The notes: generated by a model from the sequence alone, not told the origin. A DNA stretch of 64,000 nt from Pectinatus sottacetonis (GCF_015732155.1 NZ_WIQK01000001.1:2118001-2182000); one strand, 5' to 3'. Positions 26,190-35,473 are shown, counted from the first letter of the stretch. Made by a program: numbers and translations.

Positions 26190-26228
26190 AAACAAAAGAA
26201 AAGAGGACTGCCTTAAAGGCGCAGCCCC
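26190..26228 (-). terminator. Terminator after rplS
   Basis: In the - strand transcript GGGCUGC pairs with GCAGUCC (26221-26227 and 26204-26210, one GU pair) around a 10-nt spacing, then a U-rich tail (CUCUUUUCUUUUG). Confidence 0.65.
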
Positions 26229-26241
26229 CAACAACAAATTA

Positions 26242-26583
26242 TCAGCGTCTTTCTTTTATACGGGCAGCTTTACCAGTAAGATTGCGTAAGTAGTAAAGTT
26301 TTGCTCTGCGTACAACGCCTTTGCGTATAACATCAATTTTTGCTAAACGCGGAGAATGAACAAGAAAAGTACGTTCAACACCAATACCATATGACATACG
26401 TCTTACGGTAAACATTTCTCGTACACCACTACCCTGGCGAGCTATTACAACACCTTCAAACATCTGAATACGTTCATGAGTTCCTTCAACAACTTTTACA
26501 TGCACGCGTACGGTGTCACCTGGTTGGAACTGAGGAATATCTGTTCTTAATTGTTCCTGTTCCAATACTTGGATGATATTCAT
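26242..26583 (-). CDS. rplS: 50S ribosomal protein L19
   Basis: 113 residues, the full L19 length. Recognisable stretches: [55 protein letters not shown] and [27 protein letters not shown] ribosome binding site about 8 nt before the ATG. It has its own promoter within the end of trmD, a leader RNA resembling the L19 leader, and a terminator after it. Confidence 0.97.
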   Translation of the reverse strand: MNIIQVLEQEQLRTDIPQFQPGDTVRVHVKVVEGTHERIQMFEGVVIARQGSGVREMFTVRRMSYGIGVERTFLVHSPRLAKIDVIRKGVVRRAKLYYLRNLTGKAARIKERR

Positions 26584-26602
26584 TATTTTTCCTCCTTAAC
26601 AT

Positions 26603-26641
26603 CAATCGTTCATGGAATTTATATTACCAGCGGACCGATTG
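26603..26641 (-). ncRNA. L19 (rplS) leader-like RNA structure
   Basis: In the rplS 5' UTR, CAATCG (26636-26641, - strand) pairs with CGATTG (26603-26608) to close a 39-nt element. An inner TGG/CCA pair and the strand AATTCCATGAACG follow. Size, position about 20 nt before rplS, and the UUCC-UGAAC stretch match what I recall of the Firmicute L19 leader, thought to mediate autogenous control. This is recognition from memory, not an alignment. Confidence 0.55.
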
Positions 26642-26653
26642 CAATACTTTCTA

Positions 26654-26682
26654 ATTCTATCATAATTTAATTTTGTGTGCAA
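26654..26682 (-). promoter_or_regulatory. Internal promoter for rplS inside the trmD 3' end
   Basis: On the - strand TTGCAC (26677-26682), a 17-bp spacer and TAGAAT (26654-26659). The predicted start lies a few bases before the leader structure. Confidence 0.5.
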
Positions 26683-27416
26683 TCATTTTCTATTTTTTTT
26701 AGCATTTCATGTTCTTCGGCAGATAAAGTCGTTTTATTGAGCAGATCAGGACGGTTTTTATAAGTTATTTCCAAAGCTTTTTTTTTGCGCCAGTTATCGA
26801 TTCTGCCATGGTCACCTGATAATAATATTTCCGGTACGGATAAATTTTTATATTCTCGTGGCCGGGTGTACTGCGGGTATTCCAATATGCCATTATAAAA
26901 AGAGTCAGTTACAGCTGACTCTTTTGATCCCAATACGTCAGGCAGCATGCGGGAAACAGCATCAATAATTACCATACAGGCAAGTTCACCACCGGTAAGG
27001 ACGTAATCCCCAATGGAAATTACTTCATCAGCAAGATTATCCACAATCCGGTTGTCAAAACCTTCGTAGTGTCCGCAAAGAAAAATTAGGGAGTCATATT
27101 TTGCTAATTGTTTGGCTTTTTCTTGTGAAAATGTTTTGCCGCTGGGAGATAATAAAATTGTCCGTGAAGTTGTTTCGACGGACAGGTTTATTTTTACATC
27201 GGCTACAGCACGAAAAAACGGTTCAGGTTTCAGCACCATGCCGGCACCGCCGCCGAATGGTACATCATCTACCTGATGGTGTTTATCATAAGTATAATCA
27301 CGTGGATTAGTAAATTTTAGTTCAAGGATATTTTTTTCTATAGCACGGTTTATTATACTGTGGTTAAAGGGTCCGTTAAACATTTCTGGAAATAAGGAAA
27401 TTATATTTATTTTCAT
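26667..27416 (-). CDS. trmD: tRNA (guanine37-N1)-methyltransferase (TrmD)
   Basis: 249 residues; SPOUT methyltransferase making m1G37. Visible: INIISLFPEMFNGPFNHSII at the N-terminus, PFGGGAGMVLKPEP, FLCGHYEGFDNRI, ISIGDYVLTGGELA (trefoil knot, SAM binding) and a C-terminal tRNA-binding helix domain. Starts 5 nt after the rimM stop, as in the standard rimM-trmD operon. Confidence 0.97.
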   Translation of the reverse strand: MKINIISLFPEMFNGPFNHSIINRAIEKNILELKFTNPRDYTYDKHHQVDDVPFGGGAGMVLKPEPFFRAVADVKINLSVETTSRTILLSPSGKTFSQEKAKQLAKYDSLIFLCGHYEGFDNRIVDNLADEVISIGDYVLTGGELACMVIIDAVSRMLPDVLGSKESAVTDSFYNGILEYPQYTRPREYKNLSVPEILLSGDHGRIDNWRKKKALEITYKNRPDLLNKTTLSAEEHEMLKKIENDCTQN

Positions 27417-27421
27417 TTTAG

Positions 27422-27943
27422 TTAGGCTTCATCTGGCATAATAACATCTATGCGCTTATTTTTTATATCTATTTTTGTGACGACTTTTTTTAAGGCAGGG
27501 ATAAGTATTTGCTGTTTAGTTACGGGATTTTCTGTGATGTAGACATCATTACTACCAGTTTTTATAATATCAGTGATGATTCCTAGAAAATTACCATTCT
27601 CGTTATATACGTCAAGTCCTATTATATCGAAAGCATAGTATTCTCCTGGATTGAGAGGTGCAACATTACAGCGGGCTATTTTTAACATTTTTCCTGTAAC
27701 TGCAGCTGCTTTTTCCCGGTTGTCAAACGATTCTGCCTTAATAATGATGAAGTCATTGCTATAACGGGCAGAAATAATATTTATGGTAGTATTGTCTATA
27801 TATGCTTCATGAAGATTCGTAAATCTTTCGGGAAAATCAGTTAAAGGATAAACCCGCAATTCTCCTTTAACTCCATGGGGTTTACCTATTTTCCCAATAG
27901 TTATAAGTTTTTCTTCAGTCGCGCATTTCGATAATTTTTCCAT
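27422..27943 (-). CDS. rimM: 16S rRNA processing protein RimM
   Basis: 173 residues; assists 30S head maturation and binds S19. The N-terminal RimM domain begins ITIGKIGKPHGVKGELRVYPLTD; the PRC-barrel follows from about residue 100 (GEYYAFDIIGLDVYNENG and DVYITENP). The 5' end overlaps ylqD by 29 nt. No strong Shine-Dalgarno is seen, so translation is probably coupled. Confidence 0.94.
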   Translation of the reverse strand: MEKLSKCATEEKLITIGKIGKPHGVKGELRVYPLTDFPERFTNLHEAYIDNTTINIISARYSNDFIIIKAESFDNREKAAAVTGKMLKIARCNVAPLNPGEYYAFDIIGLDVYNENGNFLGIITDIIKTGSNDVYITENPVTKQQILIPALKKVVTKIDIKNKRIDVIMPDEA

Positions 27944-28322
27944 CTTCTACCAATAATTCTGTATTCATTATTTCGGGCATGGTATCGCCTACTTTTACTT
28001 CGACAAGACGCTGTAGTGTGCCTTGAATTACTTCAGCGCCAAGTTCCAAATCTTCAGTTGCGGAAATTTTTCTTTTTAGATCTTCTTTATATGACGCACG
28101 TTTTTGTTTTTCTTCTTCCATGCGCTGCAGCAATATGGAAACACGCTGTACATCATCGGTGCTTTGTTCAGAAAGAACTTTTTTCATATCCTTTTCTATG
28201 CGGGAAACTTCGGCATCGGTTTTTTCGATTTCACGTGTTAAATTATGAAGCATATTAGTTTTAAATTTTTCAGTTACTTTAGCTTTTATGGTTATGGGAC
28301 ATTGTAACGTTATGGATTCCAT
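27915..28322 (-). CDS. ylqD: YlqD-family protein
   Basis: About 135 residues. YlqD is a conserved Firmicute protein of unknown function encoded between khpA and rimM. Visible: SITLQCPITIKAKVTEKFKT at the N-terminus, a central Glu/Lys-rich coiled coil (about 35-90) and a C-terminal beta-rich part (VKVGDTMPEIMNTELLVEDG). ATG 28322 has GGAGG 12 nt upstream; the frame extends to 28385 but without support. Confidence 0.82.
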   Translation of the reverse strand: MESITLQCPITIKAKVTEKFKTNMLHNLTREIEKTDAEVSRIEKDMKKVLSEQSTDDVQRVSILLQRMEEEKQKRASYKEDLKRKISATEDLELGAEVIQGTLQRLVEVKVGDTMPEIMNTELLVEDGKIIEMRD

Positions 28323-28360
28323 TATATTTATGAACCTCCAGCATATAATTTTATATAGTG

Positions 28361-28403
28361 TAACAGCGGCAAGGTCTTTTTGCAAAAAACGCTGCCGCTG
28401 TTA
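28361..28403 (-). other. Intercistronic hairpin between khpA and ylqD
   Basis: TAACAGCGGCA (28361-28371) and TGCCGCTGTTA (28393-28403) are perfect 11-bp arms, with an inner U-run facing an A-run. No T-run follows in the direction of transcription, so termination is unlikely. It may be a processing or stabilising element that sets different expression of khpA and ylqD. Confidence 0.5.
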
Positions 28404-28404
28404 A

Positions 28405-28632
28405 TTAAATGATATCAACTATGACTTTTTTACATTCACGGGCTGCCGCGGCTTTTACGACAGTACGCATTGCCTTAGCAATACGGCCTTGTTTACCAAT
28501 TACTTTTCCCATATCGTTATCTGCAACGGAAAGTTCGTAAATAATTGTTTTGCCGTCATCTTTTTCGTTAACAACAACCATATCAGGATTATCTACTAAA
28601 GATTTTGCTATAAGCTCAATAAGCTGTTTCAT
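28405..28632 (-). CDS. khpA: KH-domain RNA-binding protein KhpA (YlqC)
   Basis: 75 residues, a single KH domain with the GxxG loop in GKVIGKQGRIAKAMRTVVKAA. KhpA proteins bind RNA with KhpB/Jag and affect cell division in Gram-positives. Lies 15 nt after rpsP as in most Firmicutes. Confidence 0.94.
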   Translation of the reverse strand: MKQLIELIAKSLVDNPDMVVVNEKDDGKTIIYELSVADNDMGKVIGKQGRIAKAMRTVVKAAAARECKKVIVDII

Positions 28633-28647
28633 ATCATAGCCTCTTTC

Positions 28648-28923
28648 TTACTTTTTCGCTTTTTTTGTTTCAGCGAATTTAGCCATTATACCTTTTTTAG
28701 CAAATAATGATTTTACAGTATCGGTTGGTTGAGCACCTTTGTTCATCCAATCGATAACTTTATCTTCTTCTACGTTTACGATAGCTGGATCTTTAGTCGC
28801 ATCGTAGTTTCCTACTATTTCAATAAAACGACCGTCACGTGGAGCACGGGAATCAGCTACAACAATGCGATAAAATGGATTCTTTTTTGCACCCATACGG
28901 TTTAAACGAATTTTTACTGCCAT
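28648..28923 (-). CDS. rpsP: 30S ribosomal protein S16
   Basis: 91 residues, full S16 length. [39 protein letters not shown] and a Lys-rich tail are diagnostic. AAGGAGG precedes the ATG. Located between ffh and khpA as expected. Confidence 0.97.
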   Translation of the reverse strand: MAVKIRLNRMGAKKNPFYRIVVADSRAPRDGRFIEIVGNYDATKDPAIVNVEEDKVIDWMNKGAQPTDTVKSLFAKKGIMAKFAETKKAKK

Positions 28924-28937
28924 TTAATATCACCTCC

Positions 28938-30308
28938 TTAAAAGGGAAATTTCATATTGCCTAAATTTTTGGAAAGATTATTCATACCTTTTTTCCCTTT
29001 TTGTTTAGTCATTTTTTTCATCATTTTTTTCATTTCGGCAAATTGCTTTAATAATTTATTAACATCCTGTACACGTGTACCACTGCCCGTAGCAATACGT
29101 TTCCGGCGACTGCCATTTATTATATTGGTGTTGTCCCTTTCAGCTGGTGTCATAGCGCGGATGATGGCTTCAATATGGGCAATGTCCTTATTATTTTTGA
29201 GATCCATGTCGACATTACCAAGTTTTTTCTTTAAACTGCCCATGCCCGGCAGCATCCCTAAAATTTTATCAAGAGAACCTAGTTTTTTTACTTGTTGCAT
29301 CTGACTTAGAAAATCGTCAAGAGTAAATTGATTTTTGCGCAGAGCCTTTTCCATTTTTTTTGTTTCATTAGCATCAAATGATTCCTGCGCTTTTTCAATG
29401 AGAGATAAAATATCGCCCATATCAAGGATACGTGAAGCCATACGATCAGGATAAAATGGTTCTAAGGCTTCTAGTTTTTCGCCTGTGCCGACAAATTTTA
29501 TAGGGCAGCCCGTTACGGCTTTAACTGATAAAGCGGCACCACCTCTGGCATCACCGTCCATTTTTGTGAGTACGACACCATCAAGACCGAGATCTTTATT
29601 GAAACTTTCAGCAACATTCACGGCATCCTGTCCGGTCATAGCATCAACTACAAGCAGAATTTCATGGGGATGCACATTTTGTTTTATGTGTTTTAATTCT
29701 TCCATTAATTCTTCATTAATATGAAGTCGTCCGGCTGTATCAATAATTATCACATCATTGGCATGTGAAGCGGCATGAGTAAGTGACTCTTTGGCTATTT
29801 TTACCGGGTCCGTACCTTCGGGCAGCGAAAAAACAGGAATATCCAGCTGCTGGCCAATAACCTGCAGTTGTTTAACAGCGGCGGGCCGATAAATATCGGC
29901 AGCAACAAATAAGGGTTGTTTGCCTTGTTTTTTGAACATTGTACCAAGTTTGCCTACAGAAGTAGTTTTACCTGCGCCCTGAAGACCAACCATCATTATT
30001 ATTGTTGGTGGATTAGGGGCAATATTTATGCGGCTTATAGAGCCGCCCATTAAGTCAGTAAGTTCCTCATTAACTATTTTTATTACTGCCTGGGCTGGAG
30101 TAAGACTTTCAAGGATATTAGAACCAATAGCACGTTCTTTAACTTTGGCAACAAATTGTTTTACTACCTTGAAGTTGACATCAGCTTCCAATAGAGCCAT
30201 TCTTATATCGCGCATAGCTGTATTTACATCATCTTCGGAAAGACGTCCATGGCCGCGCAGCTTTTTGAAGGTGTCCTGCAATTTTTCGGCTAATGATTCA
30301 AAAATCAA
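28938..30308 (-). CDS. ffh: Signal recognition particle protein Ffh
   Basis: About 456 residues. N domain; G domain with GLQGAGKTTSVGKL, VAADIYRPAAVKQL, IIDTAGRLHI, TKMDGDARGGAALS; then a Met-rich M domain (FLSQMQQVKKLGSLDKILGMLPGMG and MKKMMKKMTKQK) that binds signal sequences and 4.5S RNA. Start is the TTG at 30308 (MIFESLAEKLQ), 9 nt after AAGGAGA; an in-frame TTG at 30317 is too close. The preceding ylxM is typical. Confidence 0.96.
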   Translation of the reverse strand: MIFESLAEKLQDTFKKLRGHGRLSEDDVNTAMRDIRMALLEADVNFKVVKQFVAKVKERAIGSNILESLTPAQAVIKIVNEELTDLMGGSISRINIAPNPPTIIMMVGLQGAGKTTSVGKLGTMFKKQGKQPLFVAADIYRPAAVKQLQVIGQQLDIPVFSLPEGTDPVKIAKESLTHAASHANDVIIIDTAGRLHINEELMEELKHIKQNVHPHEILLVVDAMTGQDAVNVAESFNKDLGLDGVVLTKMDGDARGGAALSVKAVTGCPIKFVGTGEKLEALEPFYPDRMASRILDMGDILSLIEKAQESFDANETKKMEKALRKNQFTLDDFLSQMQQVKKLGSLDKILGMLPGMGSLKKKLGNVDMDLKNNKDIAHIEAIIRAMTPAERDNTNIINGSRRKRIATGSGTRVQDVNKLLKQFAEMKKMMKKMTKQKGKKGMNNLSKNLGNMKFPF

Positions 30309-30324
30309 TACGATCAATCTCCTT

Positions 30325-30678
30325 TCAAATAATTTGGGAATTTAATAATTTTCGCACGTCTTTTTTTATGTTATTAAATTCTTTTATATGAACATCATGT
30401 TTTAAATTGTTAATTTGTAGTAGAATATTATTTAATAGAATTTGTGCTGTTTTATGTTTTTCAATAAGTTTCAATTTCATTTCGTATTTTTCTAAAGTTT
30501 TTTCACAGCGGTGAATCATATCGTAAGCTGATTGCCTGGATATTCCATAAAAATCAGCTATTTCGGATAAAGACCAGTCATCATATAAATGCATTTTTAA
30601 ACATTCCTGCTGTTTTTTTGTCAATAAAACACCATAAAAGTCAAAAAGTATGCCTAATCGAAAAAAACTGTCTGACAT
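30325..30678 (-). CDS. ylxM: YlxM-family helix-turn-helix SRP-associated protein
   Basis: 117 residues. N-terminus RLGILFDFYGVLLTKKQQEC, then a sigma-70 region-4-like HTH, WSLSEIADFYGISRQSAYDMIHRCEKTL. YlxM is encoded with ffh in Firmicutes and modulates SRP/FtsY activity in some species. GAGGTG lies 7 nt before the ATG. First gene of the long - strand housekeeping operon. Confidence 0.93.
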   Translation of the reverse strand: MSDSFFRLGILFDFYGVLLTKKQQECLKMHLYDDWSLSEIADFYGISRQSAYDMIHRCEKTLEKYEMKLKLIEKHKTAQILLNNILLQINNLKHDVHIKEFNNIKKDVRKLLNSQII

Positions 30679-30714
30679 TTATGTCACCTCAATAATTATG
30701 ATACTCTGGGAAAT

Positions 30715-30743
30715 ATTATAAGCAATGATAAAAATAATGTCAA
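30715..30743 (-). promoter_or_regulatory. Consensus sigma-A promoter of the ylxM-ffh operon
   Basis: On the - strand a perfect TTGACA (30738-30743), exactly 17 bp, and a perfect TATAAT (30715-30720), about 37 nt upstream of the ylxM start. An ACAAGT/ACTTGA repeat overlaps the -35. Confidence 0.85.
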
Positions 30744-30970
30744 GTGTTTTTACTTGTCATAAAAAGTTTATATAATTTTTATTTTCATAATAATAAGTTT
30801 CTGATTTTAATCATTTGTCTAAATATAGCAGATAATATGAGGCTGATTGATTTAAAACATTGGTTTTACTTGATATTTACCTAATACGTTATTGGAAAAC
30901 AATTTATAGCTTTGTTACAATGTTATAAATAATATAAATAATATACTGTAGAATTATAAGATACATATAT

Positions 30971-30999
30971 TTGACAATAATCATTAATTATATTATAAA
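30971..30999 (+). promoter_or_regulatory. Promoter of the nuo operon
   Basis: TTGACA (30971-30976), a 17-bp spacer and TATAAA (30994-30999), about 86 nt before the nuoA start. The 412-bp ylxM-nuoA gap (30679-31091) otherwise holds only AT-rich sequence and the divergent ylxM promoter. Confidence 0.75.
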
Positions 31000-31091
31000 T
31001 GAGATACTTTTAAAATCAGCAAAGAATAATTTTTTATAGAATATTTTTTGTTAATATAATAATTCTTATACTTTTAAGTGGAGGCGATAAC

Positions 31092-31445
31092 ATGTCAATA
31101 TTAATGAAAATGGTTATTTTTTTAGTCATAGCATGTATTTTTCCTGTGTTAGCGATGATTGTACCTTTACTGGTTGAACCGAGACGTCCTAATCCAGAGA
31201 AAAATTCCCAATATGAATGCGGGGTTGATACCGTTGGACGCAATGTTCCACGATATCGTATAAGTTATTTTTTGTATGCAATTATTTTCGTTGTATTTGA
31301 TGTAGAAACTGTTTTCTTATTTCCGTGGGCAGTAGAATTTAGTAAGCTGGGTTTATTTGCCTTGATAGAAATGTTTATTTTTGCGGGAATATTGGTTGTT
31401 GGGCTGGCTTACGCCTGGAAGAAAGGGGCTTTAACATGGAAATAG
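31092..31445 (+). CDS. nuoA: Complex I subunit NuoA
   Basis: 117 residues with three membrane helices. [15 protein letters not shown] carries the conserved Glu/Cys loop, and [24 protein letters not shown] is the family hallmark. GGAGG lies 7 nt before the ATG. First gene of an 11-gene operon; it overlaps nuoB. Confidence 0.95.
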   Translation: MSILMKMVIFLVIACIFPVLAMIVPLLVEPRRPNPEKNSQYECGVDTVGRNVPRYRISYFLYAIIFVVFDVETVFLFPWAVEFSKLGLFALIEMFIFAGILVVGLAYAWKKGALTWK

Positions 31446-31936
31446 CGGAAAGAGTGCCGGAAGTATTGCGGAATAATGTTATGATTACGACAATAGATGG
31501 ACTTTTTAGATGGGCAAGAAGTAATTCTTTATGGCCGTTTTCTTCTGGATTAGCCTGCTGCGCTATTGAAATGATGTGTGCAGCAGCAGCACGCTTTGAT
31601 TTGGCTAGATTTGGCTATGAAGTTTTTCGTACATCGCCGCGACAGGCTGATTTGTTTATTGTGGCAGGGACTCTTACCTGGAAAATGGCACCGCCGTTAA
31701 AACGTTTATATGAGCAAATGCCGGAACCTAAATATGTTATTGCAATGGGAAGCTGCGCGAATGCGGGTGGACCTTTTGCTGATGCTTATTCTGTAGTGCC
31801 AGGAGTTGATAAAATAATTCCCGTTGATGTGTATGTTCCTGGATGTCCTCCCCGGCCAGAAGCACTTATAGAAGGTATGTTGAAGCTGAGGGAAAAAATT
31901 CGTCATCCACAGGTTGCAGAAAAGGCGATAAAATGA
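31436..31936 (+). CDS. nuoB: Complex I subunit NuoB (N2 cluster)
   Basis: 166 residues, bearing the terminal N2 4Fe-4S cluster that passes electrons to quinone. Ligand Cys residues appear in [21 protein letters not shown] and [14 protein letters not shown]. Its end overlaps the nuoC start (ATGA). Confidence 0.96.
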   Translation: MEIAERVPEVLRNNVMITTIDGLFRWARSNSLWPFSSGLACCAIEMMCAAAARFDLARFGYEVFRTSPRQADLFIVAGTLTWKMAPPLKRLYEQMPEPKYVIAMGSCANAGGPFADAYSVVPGVDKIIPVDVYVPGCPPRPEALIEGMLKLREKIRHPQVAEKAIK

Positions 31937-32397
31937 AAAGAAAGTATATAGAAAAAGAAAATTTGGTAAATATTAAAAATATACAGGCTTATGAGATAGA
32001 ATACGATAATACATTAGAAAATCCGCCTATTATATTGAAAAAGGGTAATTTTTTGTCATTTATGAAAATGCTAAAAAAAGATTATAAATTTGATATGCTG
32101 TCTAATGTTATGGCGGTTGATTATCCAGATTTTTTTGAAATGGTATATGATTGCACAAATAGAAGTGAATATAAAGAAATTATGGTAAAAGTCCGTTTGG
32201 ACAAAAATGAGCCTAGAATAGATTCACTGGTATCGCTTTGGCCAGAGGCTGATTTTCAAGAACGGGAGCAATACGATTTAATGGGAATATATTTCGTTGG
32301 GCATCCAAATTTGAAAAGAATATTGCTGCCGGATGATTTTGTTGGCTATCCGTTGCGCAAAGATTTCAAGCCAGTCAGTAATGAAGGGGAGAGATAA
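31933..32397 (+). CDS. nuoC: Complex I subunit NuoC
   Basis: About 154 residues, 30-kDa subunit. The family signature is [36 protein letters not shown], split here as [17 protein letters not shown] and [23 protein letters not shown] 31933 overlaps the nuoB stop; the longer frame back to 31843 lies inside nuoB. NuoC is separate from NuoD. Confidence 0.93.
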   Translation: MKRKYIEKENLVNIKNIQAYEIEYDNTLENPPIILKKGNFLSFMKMLKKDYKFDMLSNVMAVDYPDFFEMVYDCTNRSEYKEIMVKVRLDKNEPRIDSLVSLWPEADFQEREQYDLMGIYFVGHPNLKRILLPDDFVGYPLRKDFKPVSNEGER

Positions 32398-32399
32398 AT

Positions 32400-33497
32400 A
32401 TGATAAAAACAGAACCCTATCAGTTATCAATGGGACCGGTTCATCCAAGCACACATGGTGTTTTACAGGTTTTACTGACGCTTGACGGGGAAAGAATATT
32501 GAAAGCTGTTCCCTGCATGGGATATTTGCATCGCGGTATTGAAAAGTTGATGGAATCACGAACCTATTTTCAGTGTCTGCCATATACTGACAGACTGGAT
32601 TATGTTTCTGGAATGAATAATAATCTTTCATATTGCAGTGCCGTAGAAAAACTGGCGCAAATAGAAGTGCCGAAACGGGCCCAATATATAAGGGTTATAA
32701 TGGCGGAACTTAATCGTATAGCCAGTCATATGATTTTTGTTGGTTCCTTGGCTGTAGATATTGGAGCTACTACAGGAATGATCTATCCTTTTCGTGACCG
32801 GGAACGTATCCTTGATATATTTAATGAAATTTGTGGGGCCAGAATGACATTTACATATATAAGGATTGGTGGAGTGAGAAATGATCTGTCACCAAGAATT
32901 GTTTCTATGATTAGTGATTTTCTGACTAAACTTCCGGGAATGATAGATGAATATAATGATCTCCTATCTGGCAATGAAATATTGCAGCACCGCTTAAAAA
33001 ACACATCAATATTGACTGCCGAACAGGCATTGAGCCTGGGAATAACAGGACCAATGCTCAGAGCCAGTGGTATAAATTATGATTTGCGCAAGGATAACAC
33101 ATATAGTTCTTATGATGACTTTGATTTTTCTATTCCTTTAGGAAAAATTGGTGATAATTGGGATCGCTATATAGTAAGAGTAAAAGAAATGACACAAAGT
33201 GCAAAGATAATAAAGCAGGCAATTGCTGGACTTCCTACGGGTGAATTTATAGCCAAAGTGCCTAAAGTTCTGCGACCGCCAAAAGGTGAAGTTTATGATA
33301 CTACAGAAGGGCCGCGCGGAGAAGTGGGGTATCATATAGTGAGTGATGGGTCAGTTAAACCGTATCGTATACATATCAGAAGACCTTCTTTCGTTAATCT
33401 TCAGGCACTAGATATAATGTGCAAGGGATATCTTGTCGGTGATGTGGTATCTGCAATGGCTACTATGGATCCTATTTTGGGAGAAGTTGACTGCTAA
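32400..33497 (+). CDS. nuoD: Complex I subunit NuoD (49-kDa)
   Basis: 365 residues. MGPVHPSTHGVLQVLLTLDGE at the N-terminus with the quinone-site His, then CMGYLHRGIEKL, NRIASHMIF, and the C-terminal VNLQALDIMCKGYLVGDVVSAM followed by DPILGEVDC. Related to the large subunit of NiFe hydrogenases, but the NiFe-binding CxxC pairs are lacking. GGGGAGAG ribosome binding site. Confidence 0.96.
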   Translation: MIKTEPYQLSMGPVHPSTHGVLQVLLTLDGERILKAVPCMGYLHRGIEKLMESRTYFQCLPYTDRLDYVSGMNNNLSYCSAVEKLAQIEVPKRAQYIRVIMAELNRIASHMIFVGSLAVDIGATTGMIYPFRDRERILDIFNEICGARMTFTYIRIGGVRNDLSPRIVSMISDFLTKLPGMIDEYNDLLSGNEILQHRLKNTSILTAEQALSLGITGPMLRASGINYDLRKDNTYSSYDDFDFSIPLGKIGDNWDRYIVRVKEMTQSAKIIKQAIAGLPTGEFIAKVPKVLRPPKGEVYDTTEGPRGEVGYHIVSDGSVKPYRIHIRRPSFVNLQALDIMCKGYLVGDVVSAMATMDPILGEVDC

Positions 33498-33517
33498 AAA
33501 TAGAGGAGGGCGAGATA

Positions 33518-34555
33518 ATGCATTATGGTTTATTAATGTCAATAGCAAATATGTTGTCTAATGGAATAAATTCAATTGTAAACAGCCGTATAGGTACACA
33601 GATTATAATGGCATTGATTGAAATTATAGCAATATTTGCGGTTATTTCTGTTGCCGTAATTATACTAGTTTATATGGAACGACGTGTATGCGGTTTTATT
33701 CAGGATAGATTGGGTCCAAACAGAGTAGGCCCATTTGGAATTTTACAAACAGTAGCTGATATGATAAAACTAATGACGAAAGAGGATATAATACCGAAAA
33801 AAGCCCATAAAATACTATGGGGTATAACGCCAATGCTGCTATTTGTTCCGGCAGCACTTGTTTATGCAGTATATCCTTTTGGTGACGGAGCTATTTTTGC
33901 TGATGTCAATATAGGAATATTTTTTGTCATGGCAGTAATGTCGCAGTCTGTTCTAATGTTTTTGCTAGGTGGTTTTGCATCAGAAAATAAATATTCATTT
34001 ATAGGGTCTATGAGGGCTGTGGCTCAGATGCTCAGTAGTGAAATTCCCATGGCTTTTTCTATATTGGCAGTAGTTATGATCACTGGTTCTTTGAAAATGA
34101 GTGATATAGTTTCAGCTCAGTCGAATGCGTGGTTTGTAGTATTGCAGCCATTAGCATTCATTATTTTTATTATATCAATGATAATGGAAACCAATCGTAC
34201 TCCGTTTAACCTTGTTGAAGGGGAATCTGAAATTATAGCCGGTCCGTTTACTGAATACAGTGGCATGCGCTGGGCATTATTCTTTTTGTCAGAATATGCC
34301 AATCTTTTAAGCGCAGCAATATTAACTGTGACTTTGTTTTTAGGCGGCTGGCATGGTCCATTATTGCCTGGCGTGTTTTGGTTTATCATAAAAGTGTTTA
34401 TAGTTATTTTCATATTTATGTGGATAAGTTGGACCTATCCTCGTACCAGGATAGATCAGATGATGTCGCTGAGCTGGAAGATTTTACTGCCACTGGCACT
34501 TCTTAATATTGTAGTGACTGGAATAGGCGTTTACATTTATAAATGGATGTACTGA
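33518..34555 (+). CDS. nuoH: Complex I subunit NuoH
   Basis: 345 residues with about eight membrane helices, linking the quinone site to the proton channels. YMERRVCGFIQDRLGPNRVGPFG and RTPFNLVEGESEIIAGP with ETNR are diagnostic. GGAGGG ribosome binding site 7 nt before the ATG. Confidence 0.96.
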   Translation: MHYGLLMSIANMLSNGINSIVNSRIGTQIIMALIEIIAIFAVISVAVIILVYMERRVCGFIQDRLGPNRVGPFGILQTVADMIKLMTKEDIIPKKAHKILWGITPMLLFVPAALVYAVYPFGDGAIFADVNIGIFFVMAVMSQSVLMFLLGGFASENKYSFIGSMRAVAQMLSSEIPMAFSILAVVMITGSLKMSDIVSAQSNAWFVVLQPLAFIIFIISMIMETNRTPFNLVEGESEIIAGPFTEYSGMRWALFFLSEYANLLSAAILTVTLFLGGWHGPLLPGVFWFIIKVFIVIFIFMWISWTYPRTRIDQMMSLSWKILLPLALLNIVVTGIGVYIYKWMY

Positions 34556-34560
34556 GGTGA

Positions 34561-34971
34561 TTGAATATGCAGGGAAAAGGATTATTAGTCGGCCTAGGAA
34601 TTACAATAAAACATTTTTTTCGTAAAAAGGAGACTGTGCAGTATCCAGAAGAAAAGCTGCCAATGCCGGAAACATTTCGTGGTGGTAAGCTGGTTTTGGA
34701 TGAAAAAAAGTGTATCGCTTGTAAAATGTGTTCAATGGCCTGTCCTAATAAGGCATTGGATTTAACTGTGGAAATAGATGAAAACAAAAAAAGACATATG
34801 AAGAAATATATTCATAAATCAGGACGCTGCCTTTATTGTGATTTTTGCGTAGAAGCATGCCCAACAAAAGCTATTAGCTGGAATCGGGATTATGAGATAT
34901 CTTGCTATCATAAAGATGAATTAACTTATGATGCAGTAGAAAATAATAGAAAGGATGATACTCATGAATAA
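34561..34971 (+). CDS. nuoI: Complex I subunit NuoI (two 4Fe-4S clusters)
   Basis: 136-residue ferredoxin-like subunit. Two CxxCxxCxxxCP motifs: CIACKMCSMACPNKAL and CLYCDFCVEACPTKAI (N6a and N6b). With nuoEFG absent, this is the likely entry point for electrons from a soluble donor. Its 3' end overlaps nuoJ. Confidence 0.95.
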   Translation: MNMQGKGLLVGLGITIKHFFRKKETVQYPEEKLPMPETFRGGKLVLDEKKCIACKMCSMACPNKALDLTVEIDENKKRHMKKYIHKSGRCLYCDFCVEACPTKAISWNRDYEISCYHKDELTYDAVENNRKDDTHE

Positions 34972-35473
34972 TGCAATGGATACAGTTTTATTTTATGTAT
35001 TAGCATTAATTGTCATTATTGCAGCATGTGGAATAGTTTATTGTAAAAATCTGGTCCATTCAGCATTGTTTATGACATTATGCTTTATATCAATTGCAGG
35101 TCTTTATGTGTTGCTCAATGCTGATTTTCTAGCTGCAGTACAGCTTATGGTATATGCAGGAACAGTTGTTATTTTGATTGCACTAGGCATAATGATGACT
35201 AGGCGTATTTCTATGGATCGCAGTAATATGGCAGAAAGAAAATACACTGGCTGGGTAAAATGTATTTCAGTAGTATTATTTATATGTTTAAGCTATATAT
35301 TTATAAATTTTCCAGTCCCATTGGCAAAAGTAAATACTGTACAGGATACAGTGGCAGCTTTGGCGCAGTTGTTATTAGGACATTATGTTCTAGCATTTGA
35401 AATTGCTGCAGTATTGCTTTTGGCTGCGATGATTGGTGCTGTTGTTCTTGCAAAGGGAGCTGATGATAAATGA
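34964..35473 (+). CDS. nuoJ: Complex I subunit NuoJ
   Basis: About 169 residues, five membrane helices. VIIAACGIVYCKNLVHSALF, then VQLMVYAGTVVILIALGIMM, the pi-bulge helix typical of NuoJ. ATG 34964 has AAAGG 9 nt upstream, better than the in-frame ATG 34955. It overlaps nuoK (ATGA). Confidence 0.94.
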   Translation: MNNAMDTVLFYVLALIVIIAACGIVYCKNLVHSALFMTLCFISIAGLYVLLNADFLAAVQLMVYAGTVVILIALGIMMTRRISMDRSNMAERKYTGWVKCISVVLFICLSYIFINFPVPLAKVNTVQDTVAALAQLLLGHYVLAFEIAAVLLLAAMIGAVVLAKGADDK

